From: Flavobacterium lindanitolerans
Lineage (GTDB): Bacteria > Bacteroidota > Bacteroidia > Flavobacteriales > Flavobacteriaceae
Assembly: GCF_002846575.1 (NCBI RefSeq)
Contig: NZ_PJND01000007.1
Span: 1,054,001 to 1,118,000 of the forward strand
DNA: 64,000 bases
Direction: 5' to 3'
The translations under genes and the position numbers were made by a program. Positions 8,055 through 17,793 of this stretch are shown piece after piece. Position 1 is the first letter of the stretch, and each line of letters opens with the position of its first letter. The notes below the pieces were generated by a model. That model was not told where the DNA came from and searched no databases. It saw only the letters and a program-made list of their open reading frames with translations.

Positions 8055-8519
8055 ATGACATTTAAGGAAAAAGTTAGTGAGTTATTAAAAGCGGGCCTGG
8101 AAGAAAAACCATCCATTTTTCTTATCGATCTTACGATAACCGATGCTTTCAAAATTATTGTTACTTTAGATGGTGATAATGGTGTAACTTTGCAAGACTG
8201 TATCGACATCAGTCGTGCTATAGAGCATAATCTCGACCGGGAAGAACAGGATTTTTCTTTGGAAGTGGCATCGGGAGGTGTTTCGGCTCCGCTGAAACTG
8301 GTAAGGCAGTATAAGAAAAACATAGGTAGGACACTACAGGTAAAGACTGCGACCGATATTATAACTGCAGAACTTGCTGATGCAAATGAGGAATTCATCA
8401 CATTGGTATGGACTGCAAGAGAACCTAAAAAAATAGGTAAAGGAAAAGAAACTGTTGAAAAAAGACAGGAGATTCCGTATACTGACATAAAAGAAGCAAT
8501 TGTTACAATAACATTTTAA
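8055..8519 (+). CDS. rimP: ribosome maturation factor RimP
   Basis: RimP (154 aa) is needed for maturation of the 30S ribosomal subunit. I use the ATG at 8055 ([17 protein letters not shown]). The earlier in-frame ATG at 8019 would start inside the leader hairpin. The N-terminal domain contains [40 protein letters not shown] and the family motif [15 protein letters not shown]. The C-terminal SH3-like domain covers about residues 75-154. It is first in the rimP-nusA-infB order found in most bacteria; nusA starts 14 nt after the stop. Confidence 0.95.
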   Translation: MTFKEKVSELLKAGLEEKPSIFLIDLTITDAFKIIVTLDGDNGVTLQDCIDISRAIEHNLDREEQDFSLEVASGGVSAPLKLVRQYKKNIGRTLQVKTATDIITAELADANEEFITLVWTAREPKKIGKGKETVEKRQEIPYTDIKEAIVTITF

Positions 8520-8533
8520 TTTAAAGAATAGGC

Positions 8534-9778
8534 ATGGAGAATATTGCATTAATCGAGTCATTTTCAGAGTTTAAAGACGACAAGCTGATTGATCGTGTAA
8601 CGCTTATGGCGATTTTGGAAGATGTGTTTAGAAATGCATTGAAGAAGAAGTATGGTTCTGACGATAATTTCGATATCATTATCAATCCTGATAAAGGCGA
8701 TATGGAAATTTGGAGAAGAAGAGTTATTGTTGCCGATGAAGATCTGGATTTCGAAAATGAAGAAATTACATTGACGGAAGCAAGAAAGATCGAGCCGGAT
8801 TTCGAAATTGGCGAAGAAGTTTCTGAAGAAGTAAAGTTAATTGATCTGGGAAGAAGAGCTATTCTTGCTTTGCGCCAAAATCTGATTTCAAAAATACACG
8901 AACACGATAATACGAACCTGTATAAGCAATTTAAAGATTTAATTGGCGATATTTATACTGCAGAAGTGCACCATGTTCGTCCAAGAGCCGTAATTTTGGT
9001 GGATGATGAAGGAAATGAAATTGTGCTTCCTAAAGAAAAACAGATTCCGTCAGACTTTTTCAGAAAAGGAGATAACGTTCGAGGTATAATCGAGAATGTG
9101 GAGCTAAAAGGAAATAAGCCTCAGATTGTTATGTCCAGAACATCTGAAAAGTTCCTGGAAAAATTGTTTGAGCAGGAAATCCCGGAAGTATTTGACGGGC
9201 TAATTACTATTAAAGGAGTGGTTAGGATTCCGGGCGAAAAAGCAAAAGTAGCTGTAGATTCTTATGATGATAGAATTGACCCTGTTGGAGCTTGCGTTGG
9301 TATGAAAGGTTCAAGAATTCACGGTATTGTTCGTGAATTAGGAAATGAGAATATTGATGTTATTAATTATACAACCAATACGCAATTGTTTATTACAAGA
9401 GCATTAAGCCCGGCAAAAGTTTCTTCAATTAAAATAAACGAAGAAACTAAAAGAGCTGATGTGTTCCTGAAATTGGAAGAAGTATCAAAAGCAATTGGTA
9501 GAGGCGGACACAATATCAAGCTGGCTGGTCTTTTGACCGGATATGAATTGGATGTTATCCGTGAGGGTAATATCGCTGAAGAAGAAGATGATGTTGAATT
9601 AACAGAATTCTCTGATGAAATCGATGCTTGGGTAATCGAGGAATTTGCAAAAATTGGCCTTGATACTGCAAGAAGTATCTTGAAACAAGATGTTAATGAT
9701 TTAGTTAGAAGAACAGATTTGGAAGAAGAAACAATTCTTGATGTAATAAGGATTCTAAAAGAAGAGTTCGAAGACTAA
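8534..9778 (+). CDS. nusA: transcription termination/antitermination factor NusA
   Basis: A 414-residue NusA that binds RNA polymerase and RNA to control pausing, termination and antitermination. The N-terminal polymerase-binding domain opens with LIESFSEFKDDKLIDRVTLMAILEDVFRNAL. An S1 domain follows near residues 130-200, and two KH domains follow, with VGACVGMKGSRIHGIVREL and KAIGRGGHNIKLA as the GxxG signatures. The protein ends soon after, at about residue 414, in a short helical region; the duplicated acidic repeats of E. coli NusA are absent or reduced, as is usual outside gammaproteobacteria. It is cotranscribed with rimP and infB. Confidence 0.96.
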   Translation: MENIALIESFSEFKDDKLIDRVTLMAILEDVFRNALKKKYGSDDNFDIIINPDKGDMEIWRRRVIVADEDLDFENEEITLTEARKIEPDFEIGEEVSEEVKLIDLGRRAILALRQNLISKIHEHDNTNLYKQFKDLIGDIYTAEVHHVRPRAVILVDDEGNEIVLPKEKQIPSDFFRKGDNVRGIIENVELKGNKPQIVMSRTSEKFLEKLFEQEIPEVFDGLITIKGVVRIPGEKAKVAVDSYDDRIDPVGACVGMKGSRIHGIVRELGNENIDVINYTTNTQLFITRALSPAKVSSIKINEETKRADVFLKLEEVSKAIGRGGHNIKLAGLLTGYELDVIREGNIAEEEDDVELTEFSDEIDAWVIEEFAKIGLDTARSILKQDVNDLVRRTDLEEETILDVIRILKEEFED

Positions 9779-9822
9779 ACTCAGCAACAACACAACAAAA
9801 AAGGTAATAATAAAAAGATTTT

Positions 9823-12663
9823 ATGTCTGAAGAAAGAGTAATAAGAATAAACAAGGTTTTAAGGGAATTGAATATTTCGTTAGATAGAGCCGTTGACTAT
9901 CTTAAGGATAGGGGTATTGCTATTGATGCTAACCCAAACGCAAAAATATCTGATAAGGAGTATGACATTCTGCAAAGTCAATTTGCTGGCGATAAGGGGA
10001 GAAAAGAGGCTTCTAAAGAAGTTGGGGAAGAAAAAAGAAAAGAGAAAGAGGCATTGCGTATTGAAAGAGAGCGTGAGATAGAGGAAAAACGCAAACAGGA
10101 AGAAGAACGCCAACGTCAGGAAGTCATCAAAGCTAAGGCTGTATTGAGCGGTCCTAAGCAAGTGGGGAAAATCGATTTGGAGCAAAAAGCTCCGGCGACA
10201 GAACCAGCTCCAAAAGCCACTGAGCCAACTCTTGCTCCAGAAAAACCTGCTGAGCCTGTACAGGAAGTTGTTGAAAAACAAGCGGCTCCGGTTGAAACGC
10301 CAAAGCCTGTTGAAGTTTCAAAAGAAGAGGTGAAGCCTGAGGTTGTGAAGGAAGTTAAAAAAGAAACAGTTGCGCCAAAGGCTGAAAATGACCAGCCTGT
10401 TGCTGAAGAAGCGATAGCAACACAATATCAAAAATTATCAGGAACTACTTTCACGGGCCAGACAATTGACTTGTCTCAATTTAACAAGCCTAAAAAGAAG
10501 AAGGAAGATCCGAAGGCGGCTCCAAATAAGCCGGGTACTCCTGGTGCTGCGGGTGCTAATGCCAACAACAATAACAAGAATAAAAGGAAGAGAATTCCTG
10601 GTAAGCCTGGAACTCCGCAAGGAGGTGGTCAAGGTCAGCAGACCGGAAATGGTCCGCGTCCGGGAGGCAATAATGCAGGCGGTAACAACGCCAATAGAAA
10701 TGCCAGACCTGGTTTCAATAAAGGTAACAGACCTGCTGTTGTGGCAAAAGTTGAGCCAACAGAAGAAGAGGTTAAAAACCAAATCAGAGAAACCCTGGAA
10801 AAACTTCAGGGTAAAGGAAATAAATCTAAGGCTGCCAAATACAGAAGAGATAAAAGAGATACGCACCGTCAGAAATCTGATGATGAGCAAAGAGCACTGG
10901 AAGAAGGAAGCAAAACAATCAAGGTAACTGAATTCGTTACTGTTGGTGAAGTTGCTACGATGATGGATGTGCCAATTACTAAAGTTATCGGTACTTGTAT
11001 GGCTTTGGGTATCATGGTGACCATGAACCAGCGTCTGGATGCAGAAACATTGTCAATCGTGGCTGATGAATTTGGCTATGATGTTGAATTTATTACAACT
11101 GACATCGAAGAAGCTCAGGAAATTATCGAAGATAAAGAAGAGGACTTGGTAACAAGAGCTCCGATAGTAACGGTGATGGGTCACGTTGACCACGGTAAAA
11201 CTTCCCTTTTGGATTATATCCGTAAAGAAAACGTAATTGCGGGTGAATCGGGAGGAATTACACAGCACATTGGAGCCTATGCGGTAACTCTGGATAACGG
11301 ACAAAAAATTACATTCCTTGATACTCCGGGTCACGAGGCGTTTACGGCGATGCGTGCCAGAGGAGCTCAGGTAACCGATATCGCCATTATTGTGGCTGCT
11401 GCCGATGACGATATTATGCCGCAAACCAAAGAAGCAATCAGCCATGCTCAGGCAGCTGGTGTTCCAATGATTTTTGCGATTAACAAGATTGATAAGCCGG
11501 CTGCTAATCCTGAAAAAATTAAGGAACAATTGGCAGGAATGAACTTATTGGTGGAAGATTGGGGTGGAAAATACCAATCGCATGATATTTCGGCTAAAAT
11601 TGGTACCGGAGTTAAGGAGCTTTTGGAAAAAGTATTGCTTGAAGCAGAAATTCTTGACTTGAAAGCCAATCCTTCTAAAGCCGCAGTCGGAACTGTTGTT
11701 GAAGCACAGTTGGATAAAGGTAGAGGTTATGTGACTACAATTCTGGTTCAGGCCGGAACATTAAGAGTAGGTGATTATGTATTGGCCGGTAAAAACCACG
11801 GTAAGGTTAAGGCTATGTATGATGAAAGAGGAAATGCCGTTAAAGAAGCGGGACCTTCAACACCAATCTCTATTCTTGGTTTGGACGGAGCGCCAACAGC
11901 GGGTGACAAGTTCAATGTTTTTGAAGACGAAAGAGAAGCGAAGCAAATCGCGGCTAAGAGAACACAGTTAATCCGTGAGCAGTCTGCAAGAACCAAGAAA
12001 CATACTACCCTGGCAGAACTTGGAAGAAGAATTGCTTTAGGTCAGTTTAAAGAATTGAATATTATTATTAAAGGAGACGTTGACGGTTCTGTTGAAGCAT
12101 TGGCAGATTCGTTCTCTAAACTGTCTACGGAAGAAATCGAAATCAAGATCATTCATAAAGGTGTTGGTGCGATTACTGAGACCGATGTCAACCTGGCTTC
12201 TGCGTCAGATGCGATTATTATCGGATTTAACGTCAGACCTTCCGGAAATGCAAAACAATTGGCAGAGAAAGAAGAAATCGATATCCGTAACTACTCTATC
12301 ATCTATGATGCAATTGATGACCTGAAAGATGCGATGGAAGGAATGCTTTCTCCTGAAATGAAGGAAGAAATCACCGGAACTGCTGAAATTCGTGAAACGT
12401 TCAAGATTTCTAAAGTGGGTACAATTGCCGGATGTATGGTTACAGACGGGAAAATCTTCAGAAGTTCTAAAATCCGCTTAATCCGTGACGGAGTAGTTAT
12501 CTACACCGGCGAACTGGCAACCTTGAAACGTTTCAAAGACGACGTTAAAGAAGTGTCGAAAGGTTATGATTGCGGTATCCAGATTAAAGGTTATAATGAC
12601 ATCGAACAGATGGATATTATCGAAGCCTTCCAGGAAGTTGCAGTTAAGAAGAAACTGAAATAA
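9823..12663 (+). CDS. infB: translation initiation factor IF-2
   Basis: IF-2 (946 aa) is the GTPase that places initiator tRNA on the ribosome. The conserved IF2_N domain covers residues 1-60. A long low-complexity linker follows: Glu/Lys/Arg-rich coiled coil, then Pro/Ala-rich, then a Gly/Asn/Pro-rich segment near residues 225-305. The GTPase domain begins near residue 450 with GHVDHGKT (G1), GGITQHIG (G2), DTPGHEAF (G3), NKIDK (G4). C-terminal domains II-IV complete the protein. The start ATG at 9823 lies 44 nt after nusA. A strong terminator closes the operon. Confidence 0.97.
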   Translation: MSEERVIRINKVLRELNISLDRAVDYLKDRGIAIDANPNAKISDKEYDILQSQFAGDKGRKEASKEVGEEKRKEKEALRIEREREIEEKRKQEEERQRQEVIKAKAVLSGPKQVGKIDLEQKAPATEPAPKATEPTLAPEKPAEPVQEVVEKQAAPVETPKPVEVSKEEVKPEVVKEVKKETVAPKAENDQPVAEEAIATQYQKLSGTTFTGQTIDLSQFNKPKKKKEDPKAAPNKPGTPGAAGANANNNNKNKRKRIPGKPGTPQGGGQGQQTGNGPRPGGNNAGGNNANRNARPGFNKGNRPAVVAKVEPTEEEVKNQIRETLEKLQGKGNKSKAAKYRRDKRDTHRQKSDDEQRALEEGSKTIKVTEFVTVGEVATMMDVPITKVIGTCMALGIMVTMNQRLDAETLSIVADEFGYDVEFITTDIEEAQEIIEDKEEDLVTRAPIVTVMGHVDHGKTSLLDYIRKENVIAGESGGITQHIGAYAVTLDNGQKITFLDTPGHEAFTAMRARGAQVTDIAIIVAAADDDIMPQTKEAISHAQAAGVPMIFAINKIDKPAANPEKIKEQLAGMNLLVEDWGGKYQSHDISAKIGTGVKELLEKVLLEAEILDLKANPSKAAVGTVVEAQLDKGRGYVTTILVQAGTLRVGDYVLAGKNHGKVKAMYDERGNAVKEAGPSTPISILGLDGAPTAGDKFNVFEDEREAKQIAAKRTQLIREQSARTKKHTTLAELGRRIALGQFKELNIIIKGDVDGSVEALADSFSKLSTEEIEIKIIHKGVGAITETDVNLASASDAIIIGFNVRPSGNAKQLAEKEEIDIRNYSIIYDAIDDLKDAMEGMLSPEMKEEITGTAEIRETFKISKVGTIAGCMVTDGKIFRSSKIRLIRDGVVIYTGELATLKRFKDDVKEVSKGYDCGIQIKGYNDIEQMDIIEAFQEVAVKKKLK

Positions 12664-12670
12664 TTAGATA

Positions 12671-12703
12671 AAAAAACCCGATGCGAAAGCATCGGGTTTT
12701 TTG
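12671..12703. terminator. bidirectional terminator after infB
   Basis: CCCGATGC, GAAA tetraloop, GCATCGGG, flanked by six A and six T residues. It ends the rimP-nusA-infB operon and can also end the SPOR gene on the other strand. Confidence 0.92.
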
Positions 12704-12718
12704 TTTTTATCGTTTAAT

Positions 12719-13108
12719 CTATTTGCCGGGCTTTATAAGCAGTGCGTTCGGATACTTTTTCTTTAAATCGGCCAGATTGCGTTCGGCTTCAATTTTGGTC
12801 TTAAAATTTCCAATCCATACCTTGTAGGTTGGCGTATTGAAAACAATGGTGCCATCCAGGGTTTTGAACTCTTTCTTGAAATCCTGCAGCATTTTCTTGG
12901 CGTTCTCACTATCGCCATTAAAAATCTGAATTTTATACCTTTCATTTACGGTTAAAGAAGAGTTGATTTTACGCTTTTCGTTTAGCAATTGTTCAAATTT
13001 TGGGTCTTGTGTGACCTTAATGTTTTTTTCTTGTGAATGGGCTGAAACTGTTAAAAATGCTATGAAAGAAGCGTTTAAGAATAGGGATTTCGGACTTAAA
13101 ATTCTCAT
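12719..13108 (-). CDS. SPOR domain-containing secreted protein
   Basis: A 129-residue protein starting at the ATG at 13108 (MRILSPKSLFLNASFIAFLTVSAHSQ); a TTG seven codons earlier would lie inside the promoter. It has a signal peptide, then a SPOR-like region from about residue 55 to the end: YKIQIFNGDSENAKKMLQDF and the second half ending YKVWIGNFKTKIEAERNLADLKKKYPNALLIKP. SPOR domains bind denuded glycan strands of peptidoglycan, often at division sites. The protein is expected in the periplasm. It stands alone between two large operons. Confidence 0.88.
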   Translation of the reverse strand: MRILSPKSLFLNASFIAFLTVSAHSQEKNIKVTQDPKFEQLLNEKRKINSSLTVNERYKIQIFNGDSENAKKMLQDFKKEFKTLDGTIVFNTPTYKVWIGNFKTKIEAERNLADLKKKYPNALLIKPGK

Positions 13109-13126
13109 AATGAAGTTAATTTTGTA

Positions 13127-13155
13127 CAAATGTAATATTTCTGTTTTTAACCAAA
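13127..13155 (-). promoter_or_regulatory. promoter of the SPOR gene
   Basis: On the reverse strand TTTG (13155-13152), 17 nt, then TACATTTG (13134-13127). Spacing is slightly short for the consensus. The -7 box ends about 18 nt before the ATG at 13108. Confidence 0.5.
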
Positions 13156-13210
13156 TCTAAAAAAATTATTTAGAATTAATATAAATTGGTATTTAAGACT
13201 TATTTAAGGT

Positions 13211-13240
13211 TTTGAGAATAGTTCATAAGTCGTATTTTTG
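13211..13240 (+). promoter_or_regulatory. promoter of the act-cox respiratory operon
   Basis: TTTG (13211-13214), 18 nt, then TATTTTTG (13233-13240). The leader to the actA ATG at 13329 is about 80 nt. This is the only promoter-like site I can see before the eight-gene operon. Confidence 0.62.
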
Positions 13241-13328
13241 TGCAAGTTTTAAAGAACGTATTGAATTTTCTCGTTATTTTCTTATGAGAAAAAATCATAC
13301 CAAAATTAGTCGATAATCATTTTTAAAT

Positions 13329-14654
13329 ATGAAAAAGGTGGGTAACCATAATTCGATTTCAAGAATATTACTGTTCAGTTTAGCGCTAATGCTAACATTT
13401 TCCGTTTCATCTTTTGCTCAAGATCCAGCTGCTCCAGCTGCCGAAGCCGCGGCTCCTGCTGCAGGTGCTGGCGATGTTGCTGCCGGTAAAGCGCTTTTTA
13501 ATGCCAACTGTGCTGCGTGTCACAAATTAGACGCGAAGATGACAGGTCCGGCTTTGAGAGGCGTGACTGAAAGACATGACAAAAAATGGCTTCATGCCTG
13601 GATTAAAGATAGCCAGGCGATGATTAAGGCTGGTGATGCTGCTGCGGTAAAAGTTTTTAACGAAAACAACAAGTCGGTAATGACTGCATTCCCTCAGTTG
13701 TCTGATGCTGATATTGATAATATCCTGGCATATACATCTGAGCCAAAAGCTGAGCCTAAAGCTGCTGCTGGTGGTCTTTCTACTGATGGTGGAATGGAGC
13801 AAGGCGGTGTTGGTGTTTCCAACAATGTAATCCTTGGTGCGTTAGCTCTTGTTATGGCAATGTTGGTTGTGATGTTGTTCTTAGTGAACAATGTTCTTGG
13901 CAAGATTGCTAAAGCAAACGGTGTTGAGCCAATTAAGAAAGAGCCTACTATTCCAATCTGGATTGCTTTTGCCAGAAACCAATTCCTGGTTTTGGTTACT
14001 GTAATCTTCCTGATGCTAGCCAGCGGATACTTCGTATATGGTTATTTAATGCAGGTTGGTGTTGATCAGGGTTATCAGCCAATCCAGCCAATCCACTATT
14101 CTCACAAAATCCACGCCGGTGATAACGGTATCGACTGTAAATATTGCCACTCTTCTGCAAGAGTTAGTAAAACGGCAGGTATTCCTTCTTTGAATGTTTG
14201 TATGAACTGTCACAAGAATATCTCAGAAGTTGCTGAGACTACTGCAACTCCGGAACACAGTAAAGCTTTCTATGATGGAGAAATCCAAAAGCTATACGAT
14301 GCGGTGGGTTGGGATAAGACAACTCAAAAATATACTGGAAAAACACAGCCTGTAAAATGGGTTAGAATTCATAATCTTCCTGACTTTGTTTACTTCAACC
14401 ACTCTCAGCACGTTTCTGTTGCTGGTGTTGAATGTCAGACTTGCCACGGTCCGGTTGAAACATTTGAACTTATGGAACAACACTCACCGCTTACAATGGG
14501 TTGGTGTGTAGATTGCCACCGCAAGACAGATGTTAAGATGGAAGGTAATGCATACTACGAAAAAATCCATGCTGAGCTTGCTAAGAAGTATGGTAAAGAC
14601 AAACTTACTGCCGCTGAAATGGGCGGATTGGAATGCGGTAAGTGTCACTATTAA
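13329..14654 (+). CDS. actA: alternative complex III subunit ActA, hexaheme cytochrome c
   Basis: ActA is the multiheme cytochrome c subunit of the quinol-oxidising alternative complex III. Here 441 residues carry a signal peptide (about 1-30), an Ala/Pro linker, and six CxxCH heme sites: CAACH (residue 61), CKYCH, CMNCH, CQTCH, CVDCH and CGKCH near the C-terminus. The first lies in a separate N-terminal cytochrome c domain, joined by two membrane helices (about 162-187 and 217-241) to the pentaheme part. It starts the operon actABCDEF-coxBA. Electrons are expected to leave through ActA/ActE toward the oxidase encoded downstream. Confidence 0.92.
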   Translation: MKKVGNHNSISRILLFSLALMLTFSVSSFAQDPAAPAAEAAAPAAGAGDVAAGKALFNANCAACHKLDAKMTGPALRGVTERHDKKWLHAWIKDSQAMIKAGDAAAVKVFNENNKSVMTAFPQLSDADIDNILAYTSEPKAEPKAAAGGLSTDGGMEQGGVGVSNNVILGALALVMAMLVVMLFLVNNVLGKIAKANGVEPIKKEPTIPIWIAFARNQFLVLVTVIFLMLASGYFVYGYLMQVGVDQGYQPIQPIHYSHKIHAGDNGIDCKYCHSSARVSKTAGIPSLNVCMNCHKNISEVAETTATPEHSKAFYDGEIQKLYDAVGWDKTTQKYTGKTQPVKWVRIHNLPDFVYFNHSQHVSVAGVECQTCHGPVETFELMEQHSPLTMGWCVDCHRKTDVKMEGNAYYEKIHAELAKKYGKDKLTAAEMGGLECGKCHY

Positions 14655-14685
14655 TCAATTATTAAGAAGCTAATATATATATACG

Positions 14686-17600
14686 ATGTCATCAAACAAA
14701 AAATACTGGAAAAGTGTTGAAGAACTAAACGATAATAGTTCTATTGTTGAGACGCTCAGAAATAACGAATTCGCAGAACCAATTCCTGTGGAAGAGTTTT
14801 TAGGAGACAAAGAATCATTATCAGCAACATCAACATCACGTCGTGATTTCTTAAAATATGTAGGATTTAGTACAGCAGCAGCATCTTTAGCGGCTTGCGA
14901 AGGTCCGGTAATTAAGTCGATTCCTTACGTAGTACAGCCGGAAGAAATTATTCCTGGTGTTGCAGATTATTATGCGACAACTATGGCTGACGGATTTGAT
15001 TTTGCTAACATCTTGATCAAAACCCGTGAAGGTCGTCCAATTAAAGTTGAAAACAATATTGTTGACGGAGTAAAACTTAGTGCTAATGCAAGGGTTCATG
15101 CTTCCGTTCTTTCTTTATACGACAGTACTCGTCTAAAACAGCCTAAAATTGCAAAAAAGGCCGCTTCATGGTCTGATGTTGATGCAAAAGTTAAAGCTAG
15201 CTTAAACGATGCAAAAGCAAATGGAGGTCAGGTAGTATTGCTTACAGGAACAATGGCGAGTCCATCTACTGATAAGCTGATTGCTGAATTCATTGCAAAG
15301 AATCCTTCTGCAAAACATGTAGTTTATGATGCGGTTTCTGAATCCAATGCTTTGGATGCTTTCCAAATGGCATATGGAGAAAGAGCTTTGGCAGATTATG
15401 ATTTCTCTAAATCAGAAGTAATCGTTTCTGTTGGTGCTGATTTTCTGGGAGACTGGCAAGGTGGAGGATTCGACTCAGGATATGCAAAAGGACGTGTTCC
15501 GAAAAACGGAAAAATGTCTAAGCACATCCAGTTGGAGTCAAATATGTCTTTATCAGGAGCAAATGCTGATAAGCGTATACCATTGACAATTACAGACCAA
15601 AAACATGCTTTGGTTAAAATTTATAATATCATCACAGGTGCTTCTGTTGGAACTCAAAAAATTGCAAGAGAAGAAGAAGTGGTAAAAGCGGCGCAGCAGC
15701 TTAAATCGGCAGGATCAAAAGGAGTTTTGGTTTCTGGTTTGGATGATTTGAATGCACAATTGCTTGTGTTTGCTATCAACAATGCATTAAAATCGGAAGC
15801 ATTCAATCCTTCCGGTGCAAGATTGACCAGAAAAGGTGATGCTAAAGCAGTTGCTCAATTAGTAGCTGATATGAAAGCAGGTAATGTTCATACATTGATT
15901 ATGAATGGTGTAAACCCGGTTTACACACTTGCGGCTTCAAAAGATTTTGCTGAAGGCTTGAAGAAAGTAAAATTATCAGTAGCCTTCTCTTTGAAAGAAG
16001 ACGAAACTGCTGTTCTTTCAACAATTGCCGCTCCGGCTCCTCACTACCTGGAATCTTGGGGAGATGTTACAATTTCTAAAGGGAATTACAGCATCATGCA
16101 ACCAACGATTCGTCCATTATTCGATTCAAGACAATTCCAGGAAGCTATTTTGCTTTGGTCTGATAATTCAACTTCTTACTACGATTACCTAAAAGCTGTC
16201 GGTTCTTCAATTGCTTCAGGAACAACCTGGAACAAACTGGTTCACGATGGTGTTTATGCTACGCCTGTAACTGCCGTTTCTGGTGGTAATGCAGATTATG
16301 CTAAAGCAGCTTCTGATTTGGCTCAGGCTAAAAAACTAGGTGAATTTGAATTGGTTCTTTATACTAAAACAGGAATGGGAGACGGCCAGCAGGCTAACAA
16401 CCCATGGTTACAGGAATTCCCGGATCCGATTACGCGTGTTTCATGGGATAACTATGTAACTGTTTCAAGAGCTGATGCTGAAAAATTAGGGGTAGAAAAC
16501 TACAACGTGGCAAACGGAGGTTTGAACGGAAGTTATGTTTCTATCGAAGTTGGTGGAGCGAAACTGGAAAAAGTTCCTGTTATCATCCAGCCAGGTCAGG
16601 CAGTAGGAACAATTGGTGTTGCTTTAGGTTATGGCCGTAAAGAATCATTAAAAGAAGAAATGCAGGTAGGTGTTAATGCCTACACATTATATGCAGGCTC
16701 AAATGCAAATCAAGGCGCGAAAGTTGCTAAAGTTAGCGGTGATCACGAATTTGCCTGCGTTCAGTTGCAAAGAACATTGATGGGAAGAGGAGATATTCTT
16801 AAAGAAACGACTCTTAGCGTATTCAATGACCCTAAAGTGGATGCCAGCGTATGGAACCCGGCTCCAATGGTTTCGTTAGACCACAATCCTGTTAAGGCAA
16901 ATACAGTTGACTTATGGGATTCGTTTGACAGAACAATCGGACACCACTTTAAATTATCTATTGACTTAAATTCATGTACAGGTTGTGGTGCTTGCGTCAT
17001 TGCTTGTCATGCTGAAAATAACGTTCCTGTTGTAGGAAAAGCTGAAGTTAGAAGAAGCCGTGATATGCACTGGTTGCGTATTGACAGATACTATTCTTCT
17101 GAAGAGACTTTCGCAAAAGACAACGAGAAAAAAGAAGGATTCGAAGGATTGTTCGGAGATAAAGGTTCTCTTGGAGGATTTGGAGAAATGGAACACCCTT
17201 CAGATAACCCTCAGGTAGCATTCCAGCCGGTAATGTGTCAGCACTGTAACCACGCTCCTTGTGAGACTGTTTGTCCGGTTGCTGCAACATCACACGGTCG
17301 TCAGGGACAAAACCACATGGCTTACAACAGATGTGTTGGAACCCGTTACTGTGCTAACAACTGTCCGTACAAAGTACGTCGTTTCAACTGGTTCCTGTAC
17401 AACAAAAACTCTGAATTTGATTTCCACATGAATGACGATTTAGGTCGTATGGTATTGAACCCGGATGTAGTTGTTCGTTCAAGAGGGGTTATGGAAAAAT
17501 GTTCATTCTGTATCCAGTCAACTCAAGCTGTCATCTTGAAAGCGAAGAGAGAAGGAAGACCGGTTAAAGAAGGTGAATTCAATGATGCTTGTGCTTGTTC

Positions 17601-17757
17601 TGCAGCATGTACTTCAGGTTCGATGGTGTTTGGAGATGTAAATGAGAAAGAAAGTCCTGTTGCTAAATTAGAGCAAGACCCAAGAATGTATCATTTGCTA
17701 GAACATGTTGGAACAAAACCTAATGTATTCTATCACGTAAAAGTTAGAAATACCTAG
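14686..17757 (+). CDS. actB: alternative complex III subunit ActB, iron-sulfur and molybdopterin-like fusion
   Basis: A 1023-residue periplasm-facing subunit. A twin-arginine motif (SRRDFLKYVGF, Arg52-Arg53) precedes a lipobox with Cys71, so Tat export and lipidation are likely. Residues ~75-740 resemble a molybdopterin oxidoreductase fold (no cofactor is expected in ActB). Residues ~760-1000 are a ferredoxin domain with four cysteine clusters: CTGCGACVIAC, CQHCNHAPCETVC, CVGTRYCANNC, and CSFC paired with CACSAAC. By family knowledge these hold three [4Fe-4S] and one [3Fe-4S] centre and carry electrons from quinol. Gene spacing to actA is 31 nt and to actC 36 nt. Confidence 0.95.
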   Translation: MSSNKKYWKSVEELNDNSSIVETLRNNEFAEPIPVEEFLGDKESLSATSTSRRDFLKYVGFSTAAASLAACEGPVIKSIPYVVQPEEIIPGVADYYATTMADGFDFANILIKTREGRPIKVENNIVDGVKLSANARVHASVLSLYDSTRLKQPKIAKKAASWSDVDAKVKASLNDAKANGGQVVLLTGTMASPSTDKLIAEFIAKNPSAKHVVYDAVSESNALDAFQMAYGERALADYDFSKSEVIVSVGADFLGDWQGGGFDSGYAKGRVPKNGKMSKHIQLESNMSLSGANADKRIPLTITDQKHALVKIYNIITGASVGTQKIAREEEVVKAAQQLKSAGSKGVLVSGLDDLNAQLLVFAINNALKSEAFNPSGARLTRKGDAKAVAQLVADMKAGNVHTLIMNGVNPVYTLAASKDFAEGLKKVKLSVAFSLKEDETAVLSTIAAPAPHYLESWGDVTISKGNYSIMQPTIRPLFDSRQFQEAILLWSDNSTSYYDYLKAVGSSIASGTTWNKLVHDGVYATPVTAVSGGNADYAKAASDLAQAKKLGEFELVLYTKTGMGDGQQANNPWLQEFPDPITRVSWDNYVTVSRADAEKLGVENYNVANGGLNGSYVSIEVGGAKLEKVPVIIQPGQAVGTIGVALGYGRKESLKEEMQVGVNAYTLYAGSNANQGAKVAKVSGDHEFACVQLQRTLMGRGDILKETTLSVFNDPKVDASVWNPAPMVSLDHNPVKANTVDLWDSFDRTIGHHFKLSIDLNSCTGCGACVIACHAENNVPVVGKAEVRRSRDMHWLRIDRYYSSEETFAKDNEKKEGFEGLFGDKGSLGGFGEMEHPSDNPQVAFQPVMCQHCNHAPCETVCPVAATSHGRQGQNHMAYNRCVGTRYCANNCPYKVRRFNWFLYNKNSEFDFHMNDDLGRMVLNPDVVVRSRGVMEKCSFCIQSTQAVILKAKREGRPVKEGEFNDACACSAACTSGSMVFGDVNEKESPVAKLEQDPRMYHLLEHVGTKPNVFYHVKVRNT

Positions 17758-17793
17758 TCATAAATAATTAATTAAGAAACAAGATAAAGGATT

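Noticed and set aside
9880..10281. Minus-strand ORF of 133 codons opposite the infB linker
   Set aside because: It mirrors the Lys/Glu-rich linker of IF-2 and gives Phe/Leu-rich nonsense without signal or motif.
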